Positions 6,710 to 13,709 of a DNA stretch of 38,432 nucleotides are shown here, one piece after another; the first letter of the stretch is position 1, and each line of letters begins with the position of its first letter. Where the stretch lies: positions 1 to 38,432 of the IMG/VR virus record IMGVR_UViG_3300003885_000018; one strand, written 5' to 3'. Origin of the DNA: a virus. The notes under the pieces are model-generated. The model saw nothing but the letters and a program-made list of their open reading frames with translations, had not been told where the DNA came from and searched no databases. The position numbers were made by a program, and so were the translations under genes.

Positions 6710-7098
6710 CAGAAAAAATCTACCTCCCCGGGCAGTGGGATGTAGCATCCTAGAAAACTAGATGCCCACTCCCTGACTTTAGTTAAATATTCTTCCATTT
6801 TTACAGTTGATAACTTAGTTGTACTCACATAAGTAGGGATTTTTCCAGTATGTTTAACAAGAAACTTCATCTTAAGGGCCTCATGGATTTCATCAGGAGT
6901 ATAGCCTAATTCCTTTGACAATATCTCAACAACTACAGCCCAATAATATGAATTTTGATTATTACTTCTCCCTTTCTTTCTCTTCCCTATGGTAATCTCA
7001 ATCTCACCCTCTAACAATAGAACTTGCCCCCTGAATTTAACAGGGTCATACAGGCTTAGTTTTCCATTCTTAGCCATTCCAAAGAATTTAGCTTTCAT
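6709..7098 (-). CDS. NinB-like recombination protein
   Basis: The 129-residue protein carries RSNNQNSYYWAVVVEILSKE followed by YTPDEIHEALKMKFL, the core signature of the NinB / DUF1367-type family found in many phage recombination modules. Lambda NinB (Orf) binds single-stranded DNA and SSB and helps recombinase loading. Here it lies directly after ssb (11-base overlap) and before the ninG-like locus, the expected context. The C-terminal Leu-Pro-Gly-Glu segment is normal for the family. Confidence 0.8.
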   Translation of the reverse strand: MKAKFFGMAKNGKLSLYDPVKFRGQVLLLEGEIEITIGKRKKGRSNNQNSYYWAVVVEILSKELGYTPDEIHEALKMKFLVKHTGKIPTYVSTTKLSTVKMEEYLTKVREWASSFLGCYIPLPGEVDFF

Positions 7099-7447
7099 CT
7101 TCTCCTATCCCTATTCCGGGTTCTTCTTCTCCAATATCTTTAGGCTTAGTATTAAGAAATTCAACCCTAATAGCTCTAATCATTACCTTGCTTCTCTTTT
7201 GGTCGTCTTTTTCCCACCTATACTGCTTTAAGGCCCCGCTCACACCAACTTTAGAACCTTTAGATAGGTATTGATGACAAGATTCTGCGATTTTTGACCA
7301 AGCTTCTACATCAAAAAAACTTACTATTTTTTCTTCTTTGTAAGATTCATTTACGGCTAGGCTCAAATTGCAGACTGCTGTACCATTAGGCAAATATCTG
7401 ATTTCAGGATCTCTACATAAATTTCCTATAATATTAACACTATTCAT
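7088..7447 (-). CDS. ssb: single-stranded DNA-binding protein
   Basis: The start at the ATG 7445-7447, behind AAGGAGGTAAAT, gives 119 residues beginning MNSVNIIGNL; upstream in-frame codons (to 7504) are not needed. VNIIGNLCRDPEIRYLPNGT and the FFDVEAWSKIAE strand match the bacterial/phage SSB OB fold. The acidic C-terminal tail (EEEPGIGIGEDES) is the usual partner-binding end, although it lacks the final Phe of the classic tip. It sits beside NinB-like, ERF-like and nuclease genes, consistent with a recombination-dependent replication cassette. Confidence 0.92.
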   Translation of the reverse strand: MNSVNIIGNLCRDPEIRYLPNGTAVCNLSLAVNESYKEEKIVSFFDVEAWSKIAESCHQYLSKGSKVGVSGALKQYRWEKDDQKRSKVMIRAIRVEFLNTKPKDIGEEEPGIGIGEDES

Positions 7448-7457
7448 ATTTACCTCC

Positions 7458-8024
7458 TTAAAAAGTTGTTTCTGTAAAATAGATCTCAATTGAACCCATA
7501 CCAACTATAAATTCTGCCTTATCATGATTTTTAGTTACTAAGGATTGTATTAACTTTTCGTCTGGAACCATGTATTTTTTATCTATCTTATTAATATCTA
7601 AAACCCTAAACTTATAATTTCTCCGCACCTTGACCTCTGTTTTAGGAATAGCCACTTCCGCTTGAGGTACAAACATATCATCTTTATCAACATTCTTGTT
7701 AATCTCTTCTTGTTTTTCCCGGGCCTCTTTCTCCTGCCTCCTGCGAAACGTAAACATTTCAGAGTTTATTCTATCTATAACACTTGTTAATCTAGTTTTC
7801 GCGGGCCGAAAAAAATCTCTAAAGTTTTTAAGTCCTTCATTGATAGGTTTGGTTACTGATTTTTCTTTACTGTCAACCAATTTCAACATATTCTTAGCTT
7901 CCTTGATGTCAACTGCGGCGAACTCATACCTTTTTTCAGTATCAACAACGTAATTTTCTAAGCTTTTACACACTTCTAAGGCTTCGTCAGTTACTTTTTG
8001 AGAACTCTTATCAACTTTTAACAT
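7458..8024 (-). CDS. recombination-associated coiled-coil protein (DUF1351-like)
   Basis: The 188-residue protein has a helical N-terminal two thirds (KNMLKLVDSKEKSVTKPINE, FRRRQEKEAREKQEE) and a C-terminal globular segment (RRNYKFRVLDINKIDKKYM, MGSIEIYFTETT). This layout occurs in phage proteins encoded next to single-strand annealing proteins and SSB. A strong ribosome site (AAGGAGGGTTAAAA) lies in the last codons of the upstream HNH gene. It resembles the first 120 residues of the long coiled-coil protein at 4246-5385, suggesting that the two are related. Exact role unknown. Confidence 0.7.
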   Translation of the reverse strand: MLKVDKSSQKVTDEALEVCKSLENYVVDTEKRYEFAAVDIKEAKNMLKLVDSKEKSVTKPINEGLKNFRDFFRPAKTRLTSVIDRINSEMFTFRRRQEKEAREKQEEINKNVDKDDMFVPQAEVAIPKTEVKVRRNYKFRVLDINKIDKKYMVPDEKLIQSLVTKNHDKAEFIVGMGSIEIYFTETTF

Positions 8025-8026
8025 TT

Positions 8027-8584
8027 TTAACCCTCCTTGCGCCCATCAAATATCATTCCTTCTGAATTACAGTAACCTCTTTTGTGAAACCATATATGGT
8101 AAGCGTGATTTTTAAAAACCATTAGATTTTCTATGCGATTATCACCTTTAATCTTATTAATATGGTGAACAACTTCTTCCCTTTTTAAATATCTACCAAT
8201 ATATTTTTCTATTACAATATGATGTTCAAGAATGTAATTACTTTTTGCAAAAGGGTGTTCAGACATGAATATCCACACATATCCATCGCTATTAATGTGT
8301 CTTCCTCCTTTCCAGTTTGGATGGTTTTTGCCTCTGCAATCAAAATGATTTTTACTAATTTTATCTCTTGTTTCTTTAGGAAGCTTTTTACCTTTCCAAA
8401 AACAAGGTTTACCTTTGTTGGCAACACTAATCTTCTTTTTAGTTTCTTCCGGCAACTTTCTTCCTTTGCCTAATCCTTTTCTATTCTTTTTTATCTTAGC
8501 ACAAGTTTTTTCTGAATGATGATAAACACCCTTCAACCCTTTGTTCCAAATCTGTTTTGTTCTTATATAGACCCCTTTAGGCAC
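8027..8584 (-). CDS. NUMOD3/HNH homing endonuclease
   Basis: The start is a GTG at 8582-8584 behind GGAGCCATA and overlaps the nuclease stop. The 185-residue protein has several NUMOD3-type DNA-binding repeats (WNKGLKG, LPEETKKKISVANKGKP, LPKETRDKIS, NHPNWKGG) followed by the HNH core (LEHHIVIEKYIGRYL, EEVVHHINKIKGDNRIENL). It sits between the PD-(D/E)XK nuclease and the DUF1351-like gene, so it may have been inserted into the recombination operon. Likely spreads by cutting insertion-free relatives. Confidence 0.9.
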   Translation of the reverse strand: MPKGVYIRTKQIWNKGLKGVYHHSEKTCAKIKKNRKGLGKGRKLPEETKKKISVANKGKPCFWKGKKLPKETRDKISKNHFDCRGKNHPNWKGGRHINSDGYVWIFMSEHPFAKSNYILEHHIVIEKYIGRYLKREEVVHHINKIKGDNRIENLMVFKNHAYHIWFHKRGYCNSEGMIFDGRKEG

Positions 8585-9152
8585 TATGGCTCCTTAAATG
8601 TTTTTTTCGCCATCTCCAAGCCATGAGAAATGCTAAAAATCCATTCCTGTTAGGCTTTATAGTTTCTAATTTATAATCATTAGGCTTTAATTTAACTAAT
8701 ATATGCTCTTCCGGCGCCACTCCCTGATATTCCTCGATAAGAAGATCATAACCTCCCATGCACAATGAAAAATGCGGATAGGTAATTTGAGAGCATTTCC
8801 AATCATAGTTTTTAGACGTAAACATATCTGGAGTGCCGGCGAACTTCCATTTATTAGAATATAAAGGTTTTTCAACCTCAAGAGGGATAATTCTAGAATC
8901 TTCAATAAACTTCTTAGCCCCGTTAAAGTAACTAAGAACATCACCGCTTAAAGAACTCTCATCAAGCTTCCTAGAAAAATATAAGCTGATTGCCGCATGC
9001 ACATAAGTTCCCAAAATCCTCTTATATTCCATATTCTTAAACTTAGAAAAGTCTGGTATAATATTCTCAGCTTTCAAGATTTGATTCACAGAATCGACAA
9101 CCTCACCTTTCCACCTATACTCGTGAATATCAGCCGTATATACTAAACTCAT
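8577..9152 (-). CDS. PD-(D/E)XK exonuclease, Cas4/RecB-like
   Basis: The 191-residue protein has GTYVHAAISLYF (helix with the conserved His), EVEKPLYSNKWKFAGTPDMF (metal-binding Glu and Asp), and NYDWKCSQITYPHFSLCMGG, where Asp-x-Lys completes the PD-(D/E)XK catalytic set and the following helix carries the usual Gln/Tyr-like motif. Such nucleases resect DNA ends for a partner annealing protein; here the ERF-type gene overlaps its start by four bases. A 45-base piece of this gene (8838-8882) recurs inverted at 10329-10373. Confidence 0.8.
   Translation of the reverse strand: MSLVYTADIHEYRWKGEVVDSVNQILKAENIIPDFSKFKNMEYKRILGTYVHAAISLYFSRKLDESSLSGDVLSYFNGAKKFIEDSRIIPLEVEKPLYSNKWKFAGTPDMFTSKNYDWKCSQITYPHFSLCMGGYDLLIEEYQGVAPEEHILVKLKPNDYKLETIKPNRNGFLAFLMAWRWRKKHLRSHSA
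8838..8882 (-). repeat. 45-base segment, original copy of inverted duplication
   Basis: This coding part of the PD-(D/E)XK nuclease (encoding LEVEKPLYSNKWKF) is found, reverse-complemented and without a mismatch, at 10329-10373. Because the copy here is part of an intact conserved gene, it is the donor. Confidence 0.95.
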
Positions 9153-9988
9153 ATCGCCTCAGCACTAAAATCTTCCTGTATACCCCTATGCCCCAATATC
9201 ATTTCCATAGCAAATATAATTTCCTTGGCCATTTTAACACTTTTTATATCCTTGGTAGTTTTACACTTGTTCTTTTTAAGAATGGTTAGGAAATCCTCAT
9301 CCCCTAATTCGGCTCTCAAATCTTTCAATTTCTGATTAATTACCTTGACTTCGCTTGTAGAGGCTTTTTTCGCCTTAGGATTGCTTGCAGCGGCTTTTTC
9401 TGGTTTATTCGCCTCTTTCACGGGTGCCTTGCCTAAGTCAACCTTGTAGGTAGGCTCAGGATTGTTTAAGGGGTCTTTCTCTTTGGGTGCGGATAGCTCC
9501 TTTTGAGGTTTGTTTGGTTCTGAGTTTGGTTCTGAGTTTGGTTCTGAGTTTGGTTCTGAGTTTGGTTCTGAGTTTGGTTCTGAGTTGTGAGAATTATGGT
9601 CTGCATCCTTGTTATCATCTATACATAGCAATCCATTTAGTGCATATTTCCTTGCGTAGGAAGAGGCGGCACCTGTAATTTGTGCGGAATCCATACTTTT
9701 TTTGATATCTGCCTCTCTGGCGTAAGCATGGCATTCGATAAAATCTTCTTTGCTTCTAAGTTGAGCAGCAGCCTTAATGTAATATCTGTTTCCCATAAAT
9801 ACAATTTCATCAGTTAATATCAAAGTTAAATCGTTTGCTTTTAGAAAGGGTTTCACAGCCTCAAGTATATCTTCGCAAGACCTATACTTATATCTTCCAA
9901 AATTGTTATATTGCCCTTTAACAGCTTTCAATTCAAACTGTATCTTACCTAGCTTATCGTGTATCGTTTCAATTTTTTTCTCAGACAT
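9149..9988 (-). CDS. ERF-family single-strand annealing protein
   Basis: The 279-residue protein has NNFGRYKYRSCEDILEAVKP, FIECHAYAREADIKKSMDSA and ITGAASSYARKYALNGLLCI, the ordered motifs of the ERF superfamily, which anneals single strands during phage recombination and genome circularisation. Residues about 131-160 are a tandem Asn-Ser-Glu-Pro linker, followed by a Lys-rich region and a small C-terminal domain (RAELGDEDFLTILKKNKCKT). It works with the adjacent nuclease and SSB. A circularly permuted genome fits with use of such a protein. Confidence 0.88.
   Translation of the reverse strand: MSEKKIETIHDKLGKIQFELKAVKGQYNNFGRYKYRSCEDILEAVKPFLKANDLTLILTDEIVFMGNRYYIKAAAQLRSKEDFIECHAYAREADIKKSMDSAQITGAASSYARKYALNGLLCIDDNKDADHNSHNSEPNSEPNSEPNSEPNSEPNSEPNKPQKELSAPKEKDPLNNPEPTYKVDLGKAPVKEANKPEKAAASNPKAKKASTSEVKVINQKLKDLRAELGDEDFLTILKKNKCKTTKDIKSVKMAKEIIFAMEMILGHRGIQEDFSAEAI
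9516..9587. repeat. 12-base tandem repeat coding NSEP linker
   Basis: Six near-perfect 12-base units (GGTTCTGAGTTT) encode Asn-Ser-Glu-Pro on the minus strand in the flexible linker of the annealing protein. Unit length preserves frame, so linker length can vary. Confidence 0.9.
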
Positions 9989-10001
9989 TTTCTTCCTCCT
10001 T

Positions 10002-10316
10002 TTAATATGGTTTATAAGGGAACTCTTTAAATTTATATATCCACCCTTGAAAGATAACCTCTTGGCAAATCTTCTCGCCCTGCCTATTCTTTGCTAAGTT
10101 AATAAAATTCTTCTTATTACCTGCTGGATCCTCAGTACCATATACTAGAATAACTTTATCAGCCATTTGTTCTAAGGCCCCAGTGTTGTGAACTAATATA
10201 TCATTAGCATAGAAACAGTGCGTTTTGGGTATTGTAAGATCGTAGGTTTGTATTTTTCCTAAATACTCTATTTCTGTTATTTCATCTAAATTTAAAGGAT
10301 TTATTCTTTCTGTCAT
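10002..10316 (-). CDS. split-intein C-half fused to C-terminal part of DnaB-type helicase
   Basis: The 104-residue product starts at ATG 10316 behind GGGAGAGTTTAAA. Residues about 24-44 carry intein block F (TYDLTIPKTHCFYAND) and block G (ILVHN), so Asn44 is the intein's last residue and Thr45 is the +1 nucleophile. The extein (TGALEQMADKVILVYG onward) is the last 60 residues of a DnaB-like motor, including the motif after the usual arginine-finger region. Trans-splicing with the product of 10626-11579 would give a helicase of about 282 residues. Neither part alone has a complete ATPase domain. Confidence 0.9.
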   Translation of the reverse strand: MTERINPLNLDEITEIEYLGKIQTYDLTIPKTHCFYANDILVHNTGALEQMADKVILVYGTEDPAGNKKNFINLAKNRQGEKICQEVIFQGWIYKFKEFPYKPY

Positions 10317-10328
10317 TTTAAACTCTCC

Positions 10329-10373
10329 CTTGAGGTTGAAAAACCTTTATATTCTAATAAATGGAAGTTCGCC
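10329..10373 (+). repeat. 45-base inverted copy of nuclease gene segment
   Basis: An exact reverse-complement copy of 8838-8882 lies between the two intein halves. It supplies the last eight codons and stop of the NUMOD peptide gene (10347-10598), so the insertion or template switch truncated that gene. Confidence 0.95.
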
Positions 10374-10598
10374 AAAGTATCTATGTTCTAATTTGTGTTC
10401 TTTACTAATGTTTCTTTTTTTTAGTGCTTTGCTTATTTTTTTCCTGTGGGCTATTGTTAATGGACTTAATTTTTTACCTTTATTCCACACCTTTTGTCCT
10501 TTGTGAGCGATACTTAATTTGGCTTTATGTTCTTCTGTGAAAATATGCTCCCTCATTTTCTTTCTTGCTTCCTTTGGCATCTTACTTCCTTTTTTCAT
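10347..10598 (-). CDS. NUMOD3-repeat remnant of a homing endonuclease between split-intein halves
   Basis: The 83-residue protein consists of NUMOD3-like basic repeats (MPKEARKKMREHIFTEEHKA, KLSIAHKGQKVWNKGKKLSP, RKKISKALKKRN), which bind DNA in homing endonucleases, but no HNH, GIY-YIG or PD-(D/E)XK core follows. It ends within the inverted 45-base duplicate, so the catalytic part appears to have been lost. An AGGAGG site lies upstream. Split-intein 'fractured genes' with a free-standing homing-enzyme gene between the halves are a known arrangement; this seems to be a decayed example. Confidence 0.75.
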   Translation of the reverse strand: MKKGSKMPKEARKKMREHIFTEEHKAKLSIAHKGQKVWNKGKKLSPLTIAHRKKISKALKKRNISKEHKLEHRYFGELPFIRI

Positions 10599-10625
10599 GA
10601 CAGAACCTCCTTGTAGATAATGCTA

Positions 10626-11579
10626 TCATAAGCTTATCTGCTTATTAACTACTATTTTATCCCCTACCTTAACATATTTTACCTTTACCCATTTTCCGTT
10701 GTATAGTTTTGTATCTTTACTCATTATTATTTCTTTTCCAGCTTTAGTTTTAATTCTATAACATTCTAACATTCCTGTATTTACTACTCTTGACGGATTA
10801 ATATATTCACATTTATTTGTTTCTAAGTTAAGGCTTTTTACTGGATTTAAATCGTTTTGGTCATATATTTCTTTTATCTTTTTACCATTAACTATGCTCT
10901 CTCCATGTATGCAGCCTTTCAAATCTATAATATCTGGTGCTCTATCATAGTTAACGCCGGAGGGTAATCTCCTAAGTTGAGATACTATAACAACTGCTAT
11001 GTTTTGGGTCTTGGCAAGTTCTTTAAGCTTCCTTACATACTCAGTTAGGGCCATTCTCTCGTTTCCAAATTTATGCCACTCTATCTGTTGTATGAAGTCT
11101 ATAAACATAACATCAGGCTTTTTGTACTTATATCCATTAGTTAATATCTTAGTTACTTGGTCAAAGGTATATCCTTCCTCAACAATCTCAAAGTCTATAC
11201 CGGTTAAATAATTTTGAAAATTTTGATCTATCTTTTTAAAATTATCAGGATATATACCCTTTTTAAGACTAGCATATGTAATACCATTCATCTCACAGAA
11301 TAACCTAGTAGTAAGCTCCCAACCCTTCATTTCTAAAGATAAAAACAATATACTATGCTCAGGATTATCCGCGAAAGACTGCGCTAATTGAAGGGCTAAG
11401 GAAGTTTTACCACCCCCGGTTTTCCCTGCTATGACCCAAACTTCACCTTTTTCTATTCCGTCTGTAGCTTCATCTAAAAAACTTAGACCTGTTGGGTATT
11501 CAGGATTTCCTCTTTCGGCTCGTCTTTTAAAGATTCTCTTAGCTTCGCTCCAATATTGGAGAAGGTCTTGATTTTGCAT
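10626..11579 (-). CDS. N-terminal part of DnaB-type helicase fused to split-intein N-half
   Basis: Residues 1-222 are the RecA-like motor of a DnaB/Gp4-type helicase: Walker A GKTGGGKT at 52-59, Walker B VMFIDF near 157-162, and VVIVSQLRR near 197-204. At Cys223 an intein begins (CIHGESIVNGKKIKEIYD) and runs to residue 317, ending in VGDKIVVNKQISL and a stop. There is no primase-interaction N-terminal domain. The ribosome site AAAGGAGAAAATACT fixes the start, which overlaps the upstream gene by 97 bases. Block B of the intein reads GKEIIMSKDT, with Thr290 where the conserved His is expected. Confidence 0.9.
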   Translation of the reverse strand: MQNQDLLQYWSEAKRIFKRRAERGNPEYPTGLSFLDEATDGIEKGEVWVIAGKTGGGKTSLALQLAQSFADNPEHSILFLSLEMKGWELTTRLFCEMNGITYASLKKGIYPDNFKKIDQNFQNYLTGIDFEIVEEGYTFDQVTKILTNGYKYKKPDVMFIDFIQQIEWHKFGNERMALTEYVRKLKELAKTQNIAVVIVSQLRRLPSGVNYDRAPDIIDLKGCIHGESIVNGKKIKEIYDQNDLNPVKSLNLETNKCEYINPSRVVNTGMLECYRIKTKAGKEIIMSKDTKLYNGKWVKVKYVKVGDKIVVNKQISL

Positions 11580-11821
11580 AGTATTTTCTCCTTTTCCTGT
11601 ATTAATACTTTAATAATCTCTTTACAATTTCTTTTAATACCGCTATCACCCCTATTGTTAATGATTCTCTCACTCCAAAATTTTATTTTTTTATCAAGCT
11701 GCTTAATATCTGCTTTAAATTCTTTAACAAATTCATCATAAAATTCAGGTTTATCTTGTGGATTAGGCCAATATTCCAAATCAAGACAACCTTTTCTAAT
11801 ATCTTCCCAGTCTGTAATCAT
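11483..11821 (-). CDS. helical protein between replication genes, 112 aa
   Basis: The frame starts at 11821 in a four-base overlap with the DUF4373-type gene and ends 97 bases inside the helicase gene. Long amphipathic helices (ADIKQLDKKIKFWSERI, CKEIIKVLIQEKEKIL) and no Cys clusters or catalytic motifs are visible. Its place between an initiator-like protein and the helicase makes a helicase-loader or adaptor role attractive, but nothing in the sequence proves it. Confidence 0.6.
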   Translation of the reverse strand: MITDWEDIRKGCLDLEYWPNPQDKPEFYDEFVKEFKADIKQLDKKIKFWSERIINNRGDSGIKRNCKEIIKVLIQEKEKILCKIKTFSNIGAKLRESLKDEPKEEILNTQQV

Positions 11822-12477
11822 GTAAATTTTACCTTACCTTCACCACAATTTTTACTCTCCCACATCAGTATAGTATGATAGTGGGATTTATACTTCTTGT
11901 CTTTAGAGGCTACATAGTTTGCTAAACGAGTTATACGATCATCAGCCCCTCTTTGTCCAAAGCGTTTAACCAACTCTTCGTATTCTTTATCTGTAAGCAA
12001 TACGTGATCGCTATATATATTACTTTCCTTTACTTTACTTTCCTTTACTTTGGTTCGTTTGCTTCGTTCTGCTTTAAGCGGTGCTTCGTCTTGTAATGTC
12101 TTATTCCTAGAAATGCCTGATTTTATTCCACCTATTCGCCCTGCGTCAACTTTTGCTTGTCTTTTTGCCATTCTTTTTTCAAGGTTTCTTATCACCCTGT
12201 TTGACCATACAAAATTGGCATCTTCTTTTAGTAATTCGTAGTCGTGAAGCAATGCTTCAAGCAGATTTTTAAAATATTTTATTTCGACTTGGAATTGGAA
12301 GGCTAATCCGTTAATCAACTTAGGGAATTTCTTTATTTTTCCACCCTGTTCATGCAGTAATTCTATTATAGCCCAATAAATTCCATAACCGGTATAGCCC
12401 CAATCATTAATCAGAGCTGAACACTTTGGATCTTTATGAGCATTTGAGTCATGTGAGAAGTAGTAAGTGTCTTTCAT
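11818..12477 (-). CDS. DUF4373-type replication initiation protein
   Basis: I take the ATG at 12475-12477 (219 residues) because GGAGG lies 11 bases upstream and the family's usual beginning (KDTYYFSHDSNAHKDPKC) follows; the frame remains open to 12555. YTGYGIYWAIIELLHEQGGK is the hallmark of the DUF4373 (Lin1244/Lin1753-like) N-terminal winged-helix domain found in phage replication proteins. The middle is a Lys/Arg-rich linker (RIGGIKSGISRNKT) and the C-terminal part (ITRLANYVASKDKKYKSHYH) is the usual DnaD-like end. It is the first gene of the leftward operon and probably recruits the helicase. Confidence 0.8.
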   Translation of the reverse strand: MKDTYYFSHDSNAHKDPKCSALINDWGYTGYGIYWAIIELLHEQGGKIKKFPKLINGLAFQFQVEIKYFKNLLEALLHDYELLKEDANFVWSNRVIRNLEKRMAKRQAKVDAGRIGGIKSGISRNKTLQDEAPLKAERSKRTKVKESKVKESNIYSDHVLLTDKEYEELVKRFGQRGADDRITRLANYVASKDKKYKSHYHTILMWESKNCGEGKVKFT

Positions 12478-12502
12478 TTTAAAAAGGGCCTCCGCAAAGA
12501 AA

Positions 12503-12587
12503 GATGGTATCCTGACTGGCAGGACTCTCTCGCTTCGGCCCAGTTGATAAAACATTTGATTTTAGTTTTTGATTTACAGGATACCAT
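12503..12587 (-). promoter_or_regulatory. 5'-leader inverted repeat with a competing hairpin
   Basis: An 11-base perfect inverted repeat (12503-12513 and 12577-12587; ATGGTATCCTG and its complement) brackets the leader of the leftward operon. The same CAGGA arm can instead pair with TCCTG in a tight hairpin (12509-12523). The two structures exclude each other and lie just upstream of the ribosome site of the initiator gene, so the element could act as an attenuator or operator. Function is inferred from pairing only. Confidence 0.4.
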
Positions 12588-12593
12588 GTAAGT

Positions 12594-12621
12594 AGATTAA
12601 CACCTTAGAAAAGTGTGTCAA
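12594..12621 (-). promoter_or_regulatory. candidate leftward early promoter
   Basis: On the minus strand a perfect TTGACA (complement of 12616-12621) is followed after 16 bases by TAATCT (12594-12599), a weak -10. An imperfect inverted repeat (ACAC ... GTGT) covers the spacer and could be an operator for the HTH protein at 4037-4249. It is about 115 bases upstream of the initiator gene start. Confidence 0.4.
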
Positions 12622-12641
12622 TAAAAAAAACGATTATTTTT

Positions 12642-12663
12642 TTTAATCTTTGTTTAATCTTTG
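12642..12663 (+). repeat. tandem 11-base direct repeat TTTAATCTTTG
   Basis: Two perfect consecutive copies lie between the divergent promoter candidates. One helical turn spacing suggests a protein-binding site such as an operator or origin iteron. Confidence 0.5.
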
Positions 12664-12686
12664 AACAACAAACACAAAAATAATTC

Positions 12687-12715
12687 TTGTAAAGCTGCAC
12701 ATTATGTTTTATAAT
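12687..12715 (+). promoter_or_regulatory. candidate rightward late promoter
   Basis: TTGTAA (12687-12692) and a perfect TATAAT (12710-12715) are separated by 17 bases, the best sigma-70-like pair in the divergent region, and point toward the terminase operon. It is about 300 bases upstream of the first rightward gene, leaving a long leader with repeats. A second TATAAT at 12901-12906 lacks a -35. Confidence 0.45.
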
Positions 12716-13020
12716 GCATTTGGGCCATGTAAAAACTTTTTCTATTTTGTATTTTATGAAATGTTGAAGATGTCCTGATATTTTTAACAGCAGCGGTGTT
12801 TGGAATTGTTTGTGTAAAAAATGCAATCACCATATATCCATATATCCATATATCCATATATCCATATATCCATATAAACTCACCAAAATTTCTATGAGTT
12901 TATAATGTAATTTTTTTTAAATTTGTAAATCCAAACACAAAAAAAAGCTTCAGAGAGGTTAGTCCATAATGATATTAGAAAAAGACCCACAGAAAACTAT
13001 TTACAAACGGGAGGAAAGAC
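12716..13020. other. gene-poor divergent region, possible origin or leader
   Basis: No convincing gene is present. The stretch contains the 8-base tandem repeat at 12831-12876, poly-T/poly-A tracts (12913-12920, 12939-12946) and a weak 21-codon frame (12969-13034) that ends inside the lipoprotein start region and could be a leader peptide. AT-rich repeats between divergent operons are a common place for phage replication origins, but I see no defined iteron-plus-DnaA-box set. Confidence 0.4.
12831..12876. repeat. 8-base tandem repeat CATATATC, five units plus partial
   Basis: Five perfect CATATATC units (12831-12870) are followed by CATATA. Unlike the other short tandem repeats of this genome it is non-coding and its period is not a multiple of three. 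It may be a DNA-unwinding or protein-binding element. Confidence 0.9.
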
Positions 13021-13221
13021 TTGTTGAAGTTTAGTTTGTTAATACTTTTATTTTTGGTATTTATTGGCTGCTCAATGCGCATGACATCGTATAAAGACGA
13101 AAAGGGCAACATGATTTACGAGGCAAATTATCAGGTCAAGCAGGCTGATTATCCTGACGGTGCGAAAATGGGCAGGAACGAGCCTCATAAAATATTGGAT
13201 AATATAAAATTGGAACAATGA
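13021..13221 (+). CDS. small lipoprotein, 66 aa
   Basis: A TTG start at 13021 follows GGGAGGAAAGAC. Residues 1-18 form a signal peptide ending in the lipobox VFIGC, so Cys18 would be lipidated after export. The mature part is short and polar (KDEKGNMIYEANYQVKQADY). A lipoprotein as first gene of the packaging operon is unusual; roles in superinfection exclusion or lysis (outer spanin-like) are possible but the sequence shows no spanin partner. It overlaps the small terminase start by four bases. Confidence 0.65.
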   Translation: MLKFSLLILLFLVFIGCSMRMTSYKDEKGNMIYEANYQVKQADYPDGAKMGRNEPHKILDNIKLEQ

Positions 13222-13709
13222 AATATTATAAAGGCAGAAACCCCAATCCAAAGAAAAAACCCCGCAAGAAGAAGCCGGAAGGCAGACCTACAAAATACAG
13301 CAAAAGATATTGCAAGGAGATAATAAAATACTTTCAGGAAAAAACAAAAGTACCTTATAAAGTAGTTGGTGTAGGAACAACAGCAAGAATAGTTGCAAAT
13401 CCTTTACCATTTCTGTATGATTTTTCAGAACATATCGGTGTAACTTATATGACAGTAACGAGGTGGGTAAAAAAATATTCTGAGTTTTGTGACTCGTTGG
13501 AAACAGCCCGCGAAATTAGAAAAAACTTTATGGTAAATAATGGAATGGCAGGACTATATCCAACAGGAGTATTTACTTTCGTTGCTAAAAACTTAACGGA
13601 CATGAAAGACCAACAAGATATTAAACATAGTGGAGAAGTAATAGTAATGCCAACCGTAAAAGTAAACGGTAAGTCAATAAACCCGGACATAGGAGAAGAT
13701 GCCAAGTAA
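13218..13709 (+). CDS. terS: terminase small subunit
   Basis: The 163-residue protein begins with a basic tail, then GRPTKYSKRYCKEIIKYF and an HTH segment (HIGVTYMTVTRWVKKYSEFC), followed by a helical oligomerisation region (ETAREIRKNFMVNNGMAGLY) and TFVAKNLTDMKDQQD, a pattern typical of phage small terminases that recognise the packaging site. It overlaps the large terminase by 11 bases, the usual arrangement. Confidence 0.85.
   Translation: MKYYKGRNPNPKKKPRKKKPEGRPTKYSKRYCKEIIKYFQEKTKVPYKVVGVGTTARIVANPLPFLYDFSEHIGVTYMTVTRWVKKYSEFCDSLETAREIRKNFMVNNGMAGLYPTGVFTFVAKNLTDMKDQQDIKHSGEVIVMPTVKVNGKSINPDIGEDAK

Noticed and set aside
6000-6748. Group I intron carrying the HNH gene in ninG
   Set aside because: The downstream gene has its own complete N-terminal domain, so splicing the two would not restore a normal protein, and I see no intron core.
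12605-12826. 73-codon minus frame in the divergent region
   Set aside because: No ribosome site, Cys/Phe/Lys-rich low-complexity product, and it would overlap the promoter candidates.
12831-12876. CRISPR-like array
   Set aside because: Repeats are 8 bases without spacers; simple tandem repeat.
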